Shown piece by piece: positions 31,996 to 42,952 of a stretch of 64,000 nt of DNA. This DNA is from Isoetes taiwanensis. Its lineage: Eukaryota; Streptophyta; Lycopodiopsida; Isoetales; Isoetaceae. The notes below the pieces were generated by a model. The model ran no database searches. It worked only from the letters and a program-made list of their open reading frames with translations, and was not told the DNA's origin. A program made the position numbers and the translations under genes. Every line of letters starts with the position of its first letter. Within the stretch, counting starts at the first letter, position 1. The stretch covers positions 7,105,253 through 7,169,252 of the forward strand of contig JAJEKV010000017.1 of the NCBI GenBank assembly GCA_021234155.1. The letters are read 5' to 3'.

Positions 31996-33260
31996 CTATC
32001 TGGTAATAGGAAGGGAAGCCCTACTAGTGCTGGTACTACCAGATATGGTAGATTCAGAAAACAAAGCTGAAATGGAAAGCATTGGCATCTTAGGGCCAAA
32101 TGACAAAGTAGGTTTGGAATCAGGTAGCACCTCACCATTGAGGATCAAAAAGCATCTTCTCACGCTTTGCCTTGATTTTGGATCAGGATTGCTGCAGAGC
32201 AAGTATTACGATAAAACCAATTTCATTTCCTCCTCGTTATAGTCTGATTTGAGCTGAGGATCAGCAACAATGAGCAACGCATCTCTTAATTGGACTTCCC
32301 AGACCCAATCCAATAGAAATTCTTGGCCTTTAATAACAACAATAATAGAACTTCCACATGCCACCTCCAAAAGAAGAATTCCAAAGCTGTAGATGTCTGA
32401 TTTTTCACTTGTTTTGCCCAAATAAGCTAGTTCTGGTGCAATGTAGCCCCTTGTTCCTGTCTGTGTCATTGTCTGTTCTGCAGTATTATCTTCCATGAGC
32501 TTTGCAAAACCAAAATCTCCTAAACATGCCCGGAATTTGCTATCCAATAGCACATTTGCAGCTTTAATGTCTCTATGAACTATTCTTTGATCCCATCCAC
32601 TATGTAAAAAGGCCAATCCATCTGCCACTCCCTTTACTATCTCATTATCTCTGACTCCATGATAAAAAATGATCTGATGAGAATAGATACTTATCCAAAC
32701 TTCCATTTGGCATATATTCGTACACTAGAATTAGCTTACCCTGTTTATGGCACCAGCCCCTCAAGCTAACTAGATTCTTGTGTCTCAGACGGCCTATCAC
32801 AGACAGCTCTGCCATAAATTGTTGATGTATTTTTGTAGACATCACTTTAACTACTACCTTAGAACCATCACTGTGCAATGTTCCTTTCTAAACAGTGCCA
32901 AATGCCCCCTTTCCCAGAATTTCTTTCTCGCTAAACCTCCTTGTGGCAGCACTTAGATCAGTATAGCGAAATTGGGAAGATCTAGATTCAACCAACTGAG
33001 GTTCCCAGTTGTTTTCTGGATCTGGTCTCTTCTTCCTCATTCGGACCTTTTTCATGCAAATGATACCGCAAATTATGGTGCATAGGAATATGAACAGTAT
33101 TATCACAATTACTGCTATTAATATAGTGCTTACTGGCTTCGATCCAGATGGTAAAGCAGGGATGTCACTAATATTAAAATTCCAGGAGTAAATTTGGTAT
33201 AGATCACCTCCGTCCCAAGTTGCAGCAGAGAATTCGAGCAATTCACAAGATTTATGTTTC
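31996..33260 (-). pseudogene. L-type lectin receptor kinase pseudogene (copy A)
   Basis: From high to low coordinate: the end of a legume-lectin domain (EFSAATWDGGD then YSWNFNIS), a membrane segment (TILIAVIVIILFIFLCTII), a juxtamembrane FRYTDLSAATRRFSEKEIL, P-loop GKGAFGTV, the VAIK-type lysine in KVVVKVMS, catalytic loop HRDIKAANVLLD, DFG, GTRGYIAPE and a C-terminal LCSNPDPKSR. This is a plasma-membrane receptor kinase architecture. Breaks include TAG right after GTV (a Tyr is expected), a frame change near 32690 and TAA at LVLS-stop-YLLC near 32205. Only the last part of the lectin domain is present. Confidence 0.9.
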
Positions 33261-33264
33261 AGAT

Positions 33265-33900
33265 GCTGAAACATGGTCATTTTCATAGATAACTCGGCGC
33301 GCCATCTCCAAACATGAATGCACAACCATGGCAACTAGGTTCGGATCTATTGGCCATTCAAATGATTCCAAACAATGTCTTGCTACTGCAAAGCGGCTCT
33401 TGAATTCTAATTGCCACATCGGGAGGAGACAGATCCAAACTCCATTCCGTCAGTATCTCTTGCTTTGCATCTCAACTGCAGCTTTTCAGCCACATGCCAA
33501 TTGCAAAAAACTAAAACACAGCCCCCAAAATGTAAATCCTTTAAGAACTTACCAATTCACAGGGTTTACGTTTCAGAGGCATGTAACTTATAGTCAGATT
33601 CAACTAGGACCTTGGACCATGCCAAGACGTAAAAGGAGGGTGTTGGCATAGAAGACGGATCCTTAAACACCCTGGAAGCAGCTTACCTAAGAGTCCTCTC
33701 TCGAAGGCACTGGCGACCGACGGGCAACTCCTCCATTGGAGAACTGTGATTTGGCTCTGCTAACGGACTCAGAACATTGATATTATCCTGAGAAACATGT
33801 TTCGTGGCCAGAAGACCACTCCATCTCCACGAAGCATCAAACAAGCTCATGCCCAACACACTCTAGTCAATTGGCCTGGGAGATGGTTGCTGAATACTGC
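33265..33900. repeat. Family R copy, full form (copy A)
   Basis: Matches 5190-5590 and, further on, 22655-22870. It directly abuts the truncated lectin end of the kinase pseudogene, which suggests its insertion or a deletion removed the rest of the lectin domain. Copy B has the same junction (near 50880). Confidence 0.55.
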
Positions 33901-33989
33901 CATCATATAAGTGTTTCTTTCTTTGGAATACTGATCTTATAACGAAGTTCGGGTAATTTTGCCATTCTAGATGATATGGCAAAGTTGAA

Positions 33990-34380
33990 TTGTCATTCTG
34001 AAGCCTCTGTAATGCCAGAATGGTAAAACACTTGGGTTTCTACAGTGTTGCCCACAGGATGCTCTGCTGATCGATAAGTTCTCTTGGATCCATCTTGGAT
34101 TTTTTGGTCCTTGAATGGAGGATTCAACAATCAGATAGGATAACCGAGCTCCAAGATAGTGAGCATTAGTGTACCCCCTTCCCCCCTCCCTCGAAGGAGC
34201 GTTGCTAGGAAAGGGGAACTCTTGCAACTAACACCTGCGACATCAGACCCTGCTCTGGTATACGTGACAAGAAGTACAACAGATACAGGATTTTGACAAG
34301 AAGAGGTCAACTTAGCTTTAGAAATCTAGAAACGACTTCTGGCCATCATTATACACCAGCAATCTCAATGTCTGTGTAGC
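33990..34380. repeat. Repeat arm inverted relative to 36890-37141
   Basis: The stretch 34120-34370 (GGATTCAACAATCAGATAGG ... GACTTCTGGCCATCATTATA) is the near-exact reverse complement of 36890-37141. In copy B the left member is present (51770-52010) but the right one is missing. Confidence 0.85.
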
Positions 34381-34440
34381 TGGCCTGTGCATGTCTCATA
34401 TAACTCAGACTCGCTCAAGTAGCTCGGACAGGATGTCTAG

Positions 34441-34896
34441 CTATTGCAATCTTGTCCACAGCTTTTCCCAAGGCACAGTGTCAAAAGCCTTAGCGAAGTC
34501 TACGAAGCAGCAATACAGATCTTGTCGACGGTTCCTGCTGTCCTCAACCAAAGTCTGCAGCGTGAAGATAGGGTCTATGATTGAGTGTCTTGGCCTGAAT
34601 CCTGCCTGCATGAGTGCCCGCACTTCTACTGCCTCTAGCCATCCTGTCAACTACCGCGCGAGGATCCCAGCGAGGAGCTATACAAACACTGAGCTGATCA
34701 TGATGGTCCGGTAATTGGCCGGGCAGTGTGGGTCTCCTGCCTTGTAGATTTGAACAACCCTGCTAATGGTCCATTGCGGGGGAAAACCTTCCCGCAATGT
34801 CTTGTTGAGCATGTCGGTTAGTACCGGTGCCATGGATAGTCCTGCCCACTTGAGTAACACCCGCCTGTATGCCGTCAAGGTCTGGTGCTTTTCCAT
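34441..34896 (-). pseudogene. Non-LTR retrotransposon RT fragment (copy A)
   Basis: The minus strand reads MLNKTLREGFPPQWTISRVV ... YKAGDP ... NYRTI, then GFRPRHSIIDPIFTLQTLVE and CFVDFAKAFDTVPWEKLW. These are the N-terminal reverse-transcriptase blocks, including motif A with its catalytic Asp (FVDFAKAFD). The wording is not L1-like; it resembles Jockey/CR1/I-type LINEs. The fragment is frameshifted between the blocks. Confidence 0.85.
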
Positions 34897-34959
34897 TGGC
34901 TAGACGTTGCAGCCCTGCAGCCCCTCGCCTCACAGGATTTCCAGCACTAGGCCCTGCTG

Positions 34960-35400
34960 GAAATCAGAAAGGCTCTAGTATTACCATTGGATTTCCCTTA
35001 TCCTTTCCTGAGAGGAGCCTCTAGTATTACCATTGGATTTCCCTTATCCTTTCCTTCTTCCAACATTTAGTCTTCTCAGAAGTTCTCTTGCTCGAATAGT
35101 GCAGTAGGGTGGTGAGGTTTGGCTTTAAGGATTGGAATCTTGTTTAATAATGATCAACCTTGAGTTTACACTTCGTAACAAATATGTATTAAAAATAGTG
35201 GTTTCAATTTCTTCTGGAACCTGTGATTCTTTAGAATTAGAATCTATAAACGAAGAGATGATATGGCTTTAAGGTTGTTCTAGCATGATCAACCTTGAGT
35301 TTACACTTCGTAACAAATATGTATTAAAAATAGTGGTTTCAATTTCTTCTGGAATCTGTGATTCTTTAAAATTAGAATCTATAAACGAAGAGATGAGATT
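34960..35400. repeat. Local duplications; 135-bp unit doubled only in copy A
   Basis: CCTCTAGTATTACCATTGGA occurs twice at 34975-35055 in both copies. A unit beginning GATCAACCTTGAGTTTACAC starts at 35152 and again at 35287 (135-bp period). Copy B has only one such unit (near 52820), so this duplication followed the segmental duplication. Confidence 0.85.
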
Positions 35401-35600
35401 AGTTTTGTTAAAAACTTGCAGCATAAATCCAATGCGGTCAATTATCCTCTTATATGTATCCTCTATTGTAGACATTTACAGTTAATTTGTGTGTGTAATT
35501 TATTGTAGAACGCAGGAGATGGCTAAAACTAAGGCCATATTTTGTCATGATAGATGTAGGATGGGAGCAATCCGCTCATAGATAAGTAAGTATTCAGAAT

Positions 35601-35801
35601 TTGATTCTGAAGAATTTGCAGACGAATTTACTTCTACTGGAGTGGCAACAAAAACAGAGGGAGCAGGAAGTTGCTATAACAGTTGTTCAAGAAAAGTATA
35701 GAAAAAAAAATAGAGAAAGGAAGTTTTATAGAAAAGTAAAGGCAAGAGAGAAACACAAGATGTCATCTTCCACCTTGCATGACAGAATTACCTTACAATA
35801 G
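35601..35801 (+). other. Basic 66-codon open frame (copy A)
   Basis: Reads WQQKQREQEVAITVVQEKYR followed by KKNRERKFYRKVKAREKHK. The copy-B frame (53106-53306) keeps length and sequence. It could be a nucleic-acid-binding tail of a retroelement protein. No domain identified. Confidence 0.3.
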
Positions 35802-36262
35802 CCTGATTTATCTGACAGTTTACAAAGTTGCAAGACAATGCAGAAACAATTTCCTTGAAAAAATAACCCTATCAAAGACTTCCTACTATAGAAGAAGCTT
35901 CCCCCACTACCTAAAATCCTACCATAACTTCATTCTAGAATTCTTGGTCTCTCAACCATAAGCTTTTGGTTATAGTAAAACTTCTGAGCTTACAACTATT
36001 GGTTTTAGATAGATCTAGGCTGCCATTTATCACTTTCCCATTTATCACTTTTGCCATAGAAGTACAGTGATCTTGAGGCAATATCAAGATATGGACCTCA
36101 TGACTCGTTGTCCTTAAGATATTGCTTAGGTTATAAATACAACAATGTCACGGTTTGTTTCCCCAAACAACCCGTTTTGGGGGCGGTGTTTAACCCGGAC
36201 AGTAATACGCTTGCTGCGCCTCCTGTTTGGGTAGGCCAATTGGTCTCCGTGGACGATAAAAA

Positions 36263-36379
36263 CGATTCGATTCGATTCGATTCGATTCGATTCGATTCGA
36301 TTCGATTCGATTCGATTCGATTCGATTCGATTCGATTCGATTCGATTCGATTCGATTCGATTCGATTCGATTCGATTCG
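36263..36379. repeat. (TTCGA)n pentanucleotide satellite
   Basis: Roughly 23 uninterrupted ATTCG/TTCGA units run from 36263 to 36379. It lies in the copy-A-only segment 36147-37141. The long frames on both strands across it are artefacts of the repeat. Confidence 0.95.
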
Positions 36380-36389
36380 CAAATTTAAG

Positions 36390-37141
36390 AAGAGAGATGG
36401 ACTAAAAAATTGGCTATGGAAGGAACTCGTAAATTCACCAAAGACTGGAGGATCTTGCCTAATCAATTAAATAATAAATACAAAAGATAATCTGAGATTT
36501 TATCTCAACAATAGGAAAATTAGGGATTGATGGTGTAGAATGCAGGATTGGAACTCGTTTTTGAGTTTTTGAAGCCAAATCAGTTGCGTCTAGTCGAAGT
36601 GTTGTATCTACTGTACTTCTTGTCACATATGTTGGATTAGAGTCACTGATGTCACTGTACTTCTATGGCTAGTGATAAATGGCAGCCTAGATCTATCTAA
36701 AATCAATGGTTGTATACTAATAATTTTTATCGTGACCAAAAGCTTAGGGTTGAGAGATATAGGATTCTTGAAGAGATGGATTAAAAAATTGGCTATGGAA
36801 GGAATTTGGGAATTCACCAAAGATGAAGGATCCTGCCTAATCAGTCATCAACACAAAAGATATATCTTAACAATAGATCACAAGAAAAATTCGAGATTGC
36901 TGGTGTATAATGATGGCCAGAAGTCGTTTCTAGATTTCTGAAGCTAAATTGACCTCTTCTTGTCAAAATCATGTATCTGTTATACTTCTTGTCACGTATA
37001 TCAGAGCAGGGTCTGATGCTGCAGGTGTTAGTTGTAAGAGTTCCCCTTTCCTAGCAACGCTCCTCCGAGGGAGGGGGGAAGGGGGTACGCTAATGCTCAC
37101 TATCTTGGAGCTCGGTTATCCTATCTGATTGTTGAATCCTC
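36390..37141. repeat. Two inverted copies of the copy-A repeat end
   Basis: 36395-36625 and 36770-37010 are related units (AAAAAATTGGCTATGGAAGG in both), and both are reverse complements of sequence in 33990-36140. The piece 36640-36790 mirrors 35930-36130. A plus-strand frame at 36672-36941 (RWIKKLAMEGIWEFTKDEGS) is the longest reading. The same family recurs at 62200-62470. It looks like the ends of a retroelement inserted head to head. Confidence 0.65.
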
Positions 37142-37834
37142 CAGAAGAGGAGCCGGTCTATGAAAGACATATTAAAGGATATTTATAAGAGTTTAGGGCT
37201 TCTACATTTGTATATATAAAAGTGAGTAAAGGAATTAAAGTGGTCTAACATACATATGCATGGGTATTTGAACTACTCCATGGTATTCGTGGATGCTTAG
37301 GAAGTTTCTAAAATCTTGTGTTAAGTTTGCCTTAGGGGATGTAAGATGTTCCTTTCCTAATTCCTTTTATTTCTTAAAGCAAAAAACAATGTAATCTTGT
37401 AACTTTGTTCATTTAGACCTTTATGTTACGTTCGCTAAAAAGAACATTTTGAATCAGCTATTATGACTGCAACATAATAGTTGGCCATGGTGATTTTAAG
37501 CCTTAAGGGTTGGACTTGATTATTTCTAGTTGTGGACTCGACCAGGGTTGTAACAATTGACTTGGTTATATTAATTTTCCATATAACTCCTTAATCAAGG
37601 TCGATTAGTCCTAGAAAAGAAAGGAATTGATATGGGCGGAGCAGCTATGGGAGCATGAAAAAGAGAAAGAAAGACACTGACAAGCTATGGAATCAAATAT
37701 CTAAGTTATTATATCCCATGGTTAAATCAATTAAGGTGTATTTATAATAGGTTGGGATCTTTATATATTAAAAGGACGCATAATCGTTAAGGGCTTTTAA
37801 TCTTATAAAACAATGAAAGGAGCAACATTGGGAT

Positions 37835-38199
37835 CAGTGTGGGAATTTGATACCCCAGAGGGTGTCAAAAGCAAAAAAATGTGTCAAAGAGACATCTTCC
37901 GTAGAAAAAATGTGTCAAAAGAGAATTTATGGTTTGATAAAATGCGTCGAAAGAGACTTTTAAAAATTTTAAATGTGTCATTTGACACACTTAAGAATAT
38001 TAAGTGTGTCAAAAAAAATTAGAGCCCCAAATACACACGAGTTGTCTGTATACGGCTTAATGTATGTGTATACTTAATAATGCAAGAAGAATTAATATTC
38101 AATAGAATTTTCCATTTTCCTTATATTTATCAAAACTTATCTTTCATAGCAAAATTCATATTGTAATCTTTTTGTTGTAGAATTTCAAATTATTTTCTT
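37835..38199. other. Junction between duplication copies, TGTGTCAAA-rich
   Basis: These 365 bp match neither flank of the duplication. The word TGTGTCAAA or a close variant occurs about six times in 37862-38018, including the palindrome TGTGTCATTTGACACA. There is no gene. Confidence 0.65.
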
Positions 38200-38916
38200 C
38201 TCTGTGCCTCCATCCTCACGGCGTCCTCATCACTAGGGTCGCCGTCTCAGAGGGATAGTACTTGGTGAGCGTCAGGACTTGGTCTGGTTGCTCCACGAGG
38301 GTGTATGCCTCATCGACAACATTAAGCTTGAGCAAGAACCTCTCGGTTAGGTGGAAGACGAGGTAAGATATCCAACCTCCTACCCGTGAAGCGTTGGACC
38401 CGCTGGTCGAGGAGTTGTTCAACCTTTTTGGGATCTCCCGCAAGGTTATTTTCGAGCTCGACAAAGATCTGTGTGATATCAAGCATGTCATAACTCTAGG
38501 CTTGCATGGTACGAACCATGGCTTATGGAGGAAAAGGAAAGAGGCGCTCAGATACAAGGTCAGGAGTCTGGCTATGGCAGAAGTAGCTCAATTCCGGTGG
38601 CTGTGGCGACTGGAGGAGGTAGAAAAAGATACAAGGAAAAGGTCGGAAGGAAACGTTATCCTAAAAAAACATAAATCCCTATTATTTTCGGGGGCATATA
38701 AAAATGATTTTTTTGGCTGTATTGCAGTGCGGAGGTGGTTTTGACCTTTTAAAGTTTGATTCTAAGCATCCATTTCTCAATCGGTGCCGCATTCAGAAAA
38801 ATGCTAAAAATCGTCTCCCTCGAGTGTCTGTCGATGGGGCTTCTAGGGAGGTTTTTGTCAATTTAAGTGTCCTCTATGCAAAGGCACAAGAATCGCCTCC
38901 ATCTGATCTTTCTTTG

Positions 38917-39362
38917 CCCCGGGCGCAAGTTGCGTTCAAAGATTCAATGATTCACGGAGTTCGCAATTCACATCACGTGATCGCATTTCACGCGTTCTTC
39001 ATCGTGGCAAGAGTCAAGATATCCGTTGCTGAGAGTGGTACTATCCATCATTTCGCTATCCGATCTTGGCGGCCGGAAGACCCCCAATCCAGAGTTGCTC
39101 ACCATCCAAGACACATAAGGTTCCCCCGCGCAATGCAAATGGCACCCGAGCCCCGGAGAGGCACGGGAGGAGGGGAACACTTGCCCAATCCACGCTTGAC
39201 CCGAGCGTGTGGACGGCACCGACAAGGAGCCCCGCCCGACGCCACCCCTTGGTGCCTCGCAAGGTAACCGAGTACTCCAGGTTGGGGACAAGGAAACGGC
39301 TCAACGGTTTGCACGGACGTGCGTCAATGAATCCTTCTGCATGTTCACCTACGGAAACCTTA

Positions 39363-39397
<35 letters not shown>

Positions 39398-39450
39398 ATG
39401 AACTTCTCACCTCGTCACCTGCAGCGAACCGCAAGCGTCGAGGCAATCTA
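38917..39450 (-). rRNA. rDNA fragment: 18S 3' end, ITS1, 5.8S part (copy B)
   Basis: Same fragment and same 5.8S end point as in copy A. The 18S part is closer to a normal plant 18S here (GGAAACC, TTACGACTTCTCC kept), but 5.8S and ITS1 carry many small indels relative to copy A (for example TTTCACGCGTTC against TTTCGCTGCGTTC). The two copies therefore err at different places. Confidence 0.88.
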
Positions 39451-40315
39451 GTCAAGATCAAGTCCAAGTAGAAGGATCCCAAACAACACCTTGTTAGTGC
39501 AAAGGCAGCTCTTGACTTCTAATCGCCACAGCGAAAGGAAGATAGAGCCAAACTTCATTCTGTCAGTTCCTATCGCTTTGAGTTCTAACCTATCCACGGA
39601 GGAAAAGAGTTAAATCAATCTAAAGCCAATCAAAACTCAACGCAACAAGTCATCACTTGAAGTTCAAATTACAAAGATCATATACAACAAGTTAAGTGTT
39701 CTTCTTGGGACTTAGAGTTGAAAGGATCCAAATGATATCTAAAAATCTAGATTGTAGCTTAAATTTTATTTCGTTGTTTTCCTTAGAATCTCATCCCTTC
39801 CCAATTCCAGGGCATATTCCAAGACCTTGGAGAACAAGAAAATGTAAATGCAAAGGTAGGGAATTGTCATTAGTATTTTCCTGCAGATGACATCCAAGAA
39901 CATAAGCCATCCTTGAAGTGATGCATTATAACAATCTTAAAAAATAATCTCTCATCTTTCAATCTTGGAGATGATCTTGTTTGCATTAAGGCAGTCTATA
40001 CACACTCGCAAGTTCTTTGTAACATGAATAATAGCACCTACTAGTGTACTCACAAGACCAAATGCCACTACATGATATGTTTATGGTTTCAGTATGTATC
40101 GTACAAGCCTTTTCGCCTCATACGCCAATATACAAAAATAACGTGCTAATTTGGAGGTTAAACTGAACATGATGGATGTCGTTATGTATTTCTTCCGGAG
40201 CAAAACTACTTTACATTAGTGAAAGTATTCTACGATGGATACTCCTTTCAGGTCTTCATTTATTGGGATGGTGTAGAAGACTTCGAATGCAATTAATGCA
40301 TTTTTCTAGTGACAT

Positions 40316-42133
40316 ATTGTCCAACTTTCCTTTTTCTTATGGCCAATGATGAAAACCTCCATAATGCTAAGCTGCTCCTAGATACTTTCTCCTTGGCCTC
40401 TGGAGTTCTTGTAGGTTGGAGAAAGTGCACTGCTCTATGCACACTGGATAGTGCTGTTCCCTCTTGTATTCTTGACTACCCCTGGACAGTGCTTCCTCAT
40501 GGTCAACCCACAAAGCTTTTGGGCATTCCTGTGGGGGTGCATGTTTCTGCCTCATGTGCTTGGGATGAGATCATTAAAGGTCTTGAGAAACATATGTTCT
40601 GGTGGAAGGTGGCTAAGTTATCTTTGCCTGGTAGGATCACAGTTGCAAGATCCGTCCTCAGCAACACCCATGTCTATATGGCATCTGTCTTACTGGCTTC
40701 TCAATGTAAGATGAATGAGATCGTGTGTATTGTCAGGAATTTCATCTGGGGTGGTACCTCAGAAGGTGCTGTTGTTAAGGTATCATGGGCTAATTGCATC
40801 AAGTCTAAGGCTGCTGGTGGCCTTGGAATATTGGACTTCCGTCTGCAAAGCCAGATCATGATCTCAAAGTTCATTTGGAGGCTCCTCCTTGGTAAAGATG
40901 ACTCTCCTGGCTTAAGGTTGGTGGGGCAATCACTTCTGCAGTGTCTCCCCTTTCACAAGACACTATCAAGCCTAGTCTCCCATGGGCCTTGTTGTATCCT
41001 CTCCATCCATATCCAAATGCTTCCCCATTCCTCAAAGGTCTACTTGCTTCCTGGGATGCAGTTAGATCTTTATTCCATGTTAATCCCCAAGCTTGTGCTT
41101 CATTGTTAATGTCATGCTGGTGGCTTCCCCTTCAAGGTATACATTATCAACAGCCTTTATGTGCACTCGTACATCCAAAGACCCAACGGCGTTGGTAGCT
41201 AGCTGGGGTTTTAACGATTGCAGCTTGGTATGATTCTGGTCATCTTTTGTTATGGGAGGCTTTTCAGACGAGATTTCTGTTATACAGATGGGATCGGCAA
41301 ATCTGGGCTGGGGTGGCTGATTTTTTGCCATCCATTGTGCAGCAACCACAGGCTGATGTGCCTATTTGGATATGTGATGCACGTGTTAAGCCAGAAAAGT
41401 TTGTTTCTTCCACGTACAGGCTGCTTTTAGATTGTGAGCCTCTTCCCCCATCCCAGCACTGGCATCTTCAGGTTCCTCAACCACAGTGGAAAAGTGTTTG
41501 GATGTGGACATGGGATAAATTGCTCCACCCTAAAGTGTCAGCGCTGCGATGGCAAATTCTCCATAGATGTGTTCGAGTGAATGTCTTGGTTCACAAGATG
41601 AACCCTAGAGTCTCAGATCGTTGCCCTCTCTGTGGCCAACGTGTTGAAACTATTGAACACTGCTTCTTCTTGTGCGATCATCTACGGCTTGCTTGGGCGT
41701 GGTTGTTCACTCTTTTCAGTGTGTCTCTCCCTAGCCAGGAGATCCTACTTGCACTTTATCCCCCTGTTTGGCCTAACTTGCGTAAGCGGGCATTTCATCT
41801 TGCTTCTAGCTGGATTTTGTGATCTATCTGGCAGAGGCGACGTTTGTGTATTTTCCAAGGTGCACACATCTCTGATCAACAGCTTCTCTGTTGTGCTCAG
41901 CAGAAGATCACTAAAGCTTATTGTTGCTCATCTCTAGCTGATGATAAAAAAGAGATAATTTGGCAGACGTATTTACGGTGTTCTTCTTATGCATAGACGG
42001 GTGTTTATGCCTAGTTGGGTCGGCCTATCCACTAGGGTTTTATTCCTGTCTGTGCATTGTGTATTGTGCCTTTGTTCTTGTCAATAAAAAGAGTCTCACG
42101 TCCTTCAAAAAAAAAAAAAAATTGTCCAACTTT
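40316..42133 (+). mobile_element. 5'-truncated L1-type LINE with 13-bp TSD (copy B)
   Basis: The element 40329-42120 is flanked by ATTGTCCAACTTT at 40316-40328 and 42121-42133 and ends in poly(A). This copy is better preserved than A. Frame 40309-41109 covers the reverse-transcriptase thumb and connection (KLLGIPVGVHVSASCAWDEI, LPGRITVARSVLSN, FIWGGTSEGAVVKVSWANC). After one frameshift, 41247-41822 ends with zf-RVT (WDKLLHPKVSALRW, CPLCGQRVETIEHCFFLC). The catalytic YxDD block lies upstream of the truncation. Confidence 0.94.
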
Positions 42134-42249
42134 AATGATTCATTTGAAAATGATCATCACTGAGGACTCTCTAACGCTTTGCCTTTGATTGTGTCCACAC
42201 TCTTGTAACATCAAAATGCATATGGTGTGTCGTCTTCTAGGTCATGGCC

Positions 42250-42400
42250 TTCTCAGGTCGTCATTCATTGGGATGATGTAGAAGACTTCAAATGCAATTC
42301 ATGCATTTTGCTAGTGACATATTATCCAACTTTGATGATTCATTTGACAATGGTCATCAGTAAGGACTCTTTAGTGCCTTGCTTTTGATTGTGTCCACAC
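42250..42400. repeat. Second unit of the LINE target tandem repeat (copy B)
   Basis: Equivalent to 27398-27545 in copy A. It carries the same relation to the LINE-split first unit. Confidence 0.75.
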
Positions 42401-42449
42401 TTTTGATGACTCTAGCGCCTTGCTTTTGATTGTTGTTCAGGCCCGAGAG

Positions 42450-42740
42450 GAGGTCAATTGTTGTTCAGACCCGAAGATAGACCAGGCACAGACGAAGGCC
42501 TTGAAAAAACTGGAGGCAGGAATCAAGAGCAACAGGACCCGAATCGTGGGCCTGGCAGAAGAGATCCAGTCCTCGGTGCCCCATGTTCTTAGAAAATAAT
42601 CGGCGCCCCATGTTCTTGGAAAATAATTGGCAACAGAAAAGAAGTGGATTATAGAGACGGAGACCCACAAACAACACTTGGAAGACGACATCCGTTTGGC
42701 ACATTTTGAAAGGCAACAGGAGAAGTAGGATCTTACTGAT
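42450..42740 (+). pseudogene. Coiled-coil protein remnant (copy B)
   Basis: As in copy A: KIDQAQTKALKKLEAGIK and a second coil-like half separated by a 28-bp direct repeat that brings in stop codons. The shared lesion predates the duplication. Confidence 0.45.
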
Positions 42741-42952
42741 CTGCGAGACTTATCTTTAATTCATTGTCTTTTATAACGTCATATAAGACATGCTTCTCTG
42801 TGCAAGCTTGTGTTAAGCTGGGTCATTCTAGCATCAAGCATGAACATTTGCTAGAAATTTCACATTCGAAGTTCAGACCTCGAGGACAAAATAAAAATCT
42901 TCTGCTCCTCCACAAATCATATTTTTTGTGGTAATGTTGCAAACCCTTTTTT

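Larger units (their letters stand above)
23200..37834. repeat. Tandem segmental duplication, copy A
   Basis: Copy A (14.6 kb) matches copy B (38200-54683) in the same order and orientation. The blocks 23200-23950, 24490-25240, 25350-28105 and 33100-36146 look about 98-99% identical by eye, while 24000-24480 and 28860-32700 differ by many small indels. A further shared block is 37142-37834 against 54033-54683. The two copies are separated by only 365 bp. Confidence 0.95.

Noticed and set aside
36263-36379. Open frames with repeated SIRFD / NRIES units.
   Set aside because: They arise from the ATTCG pentamer, which is open in several frames by composition.
23200-38962. The first blocks of copies A and B are offset by exactly 15,000 bases.
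   Set aside because: A round decimal number has no biological meaning. The offset changes further on because of indels.
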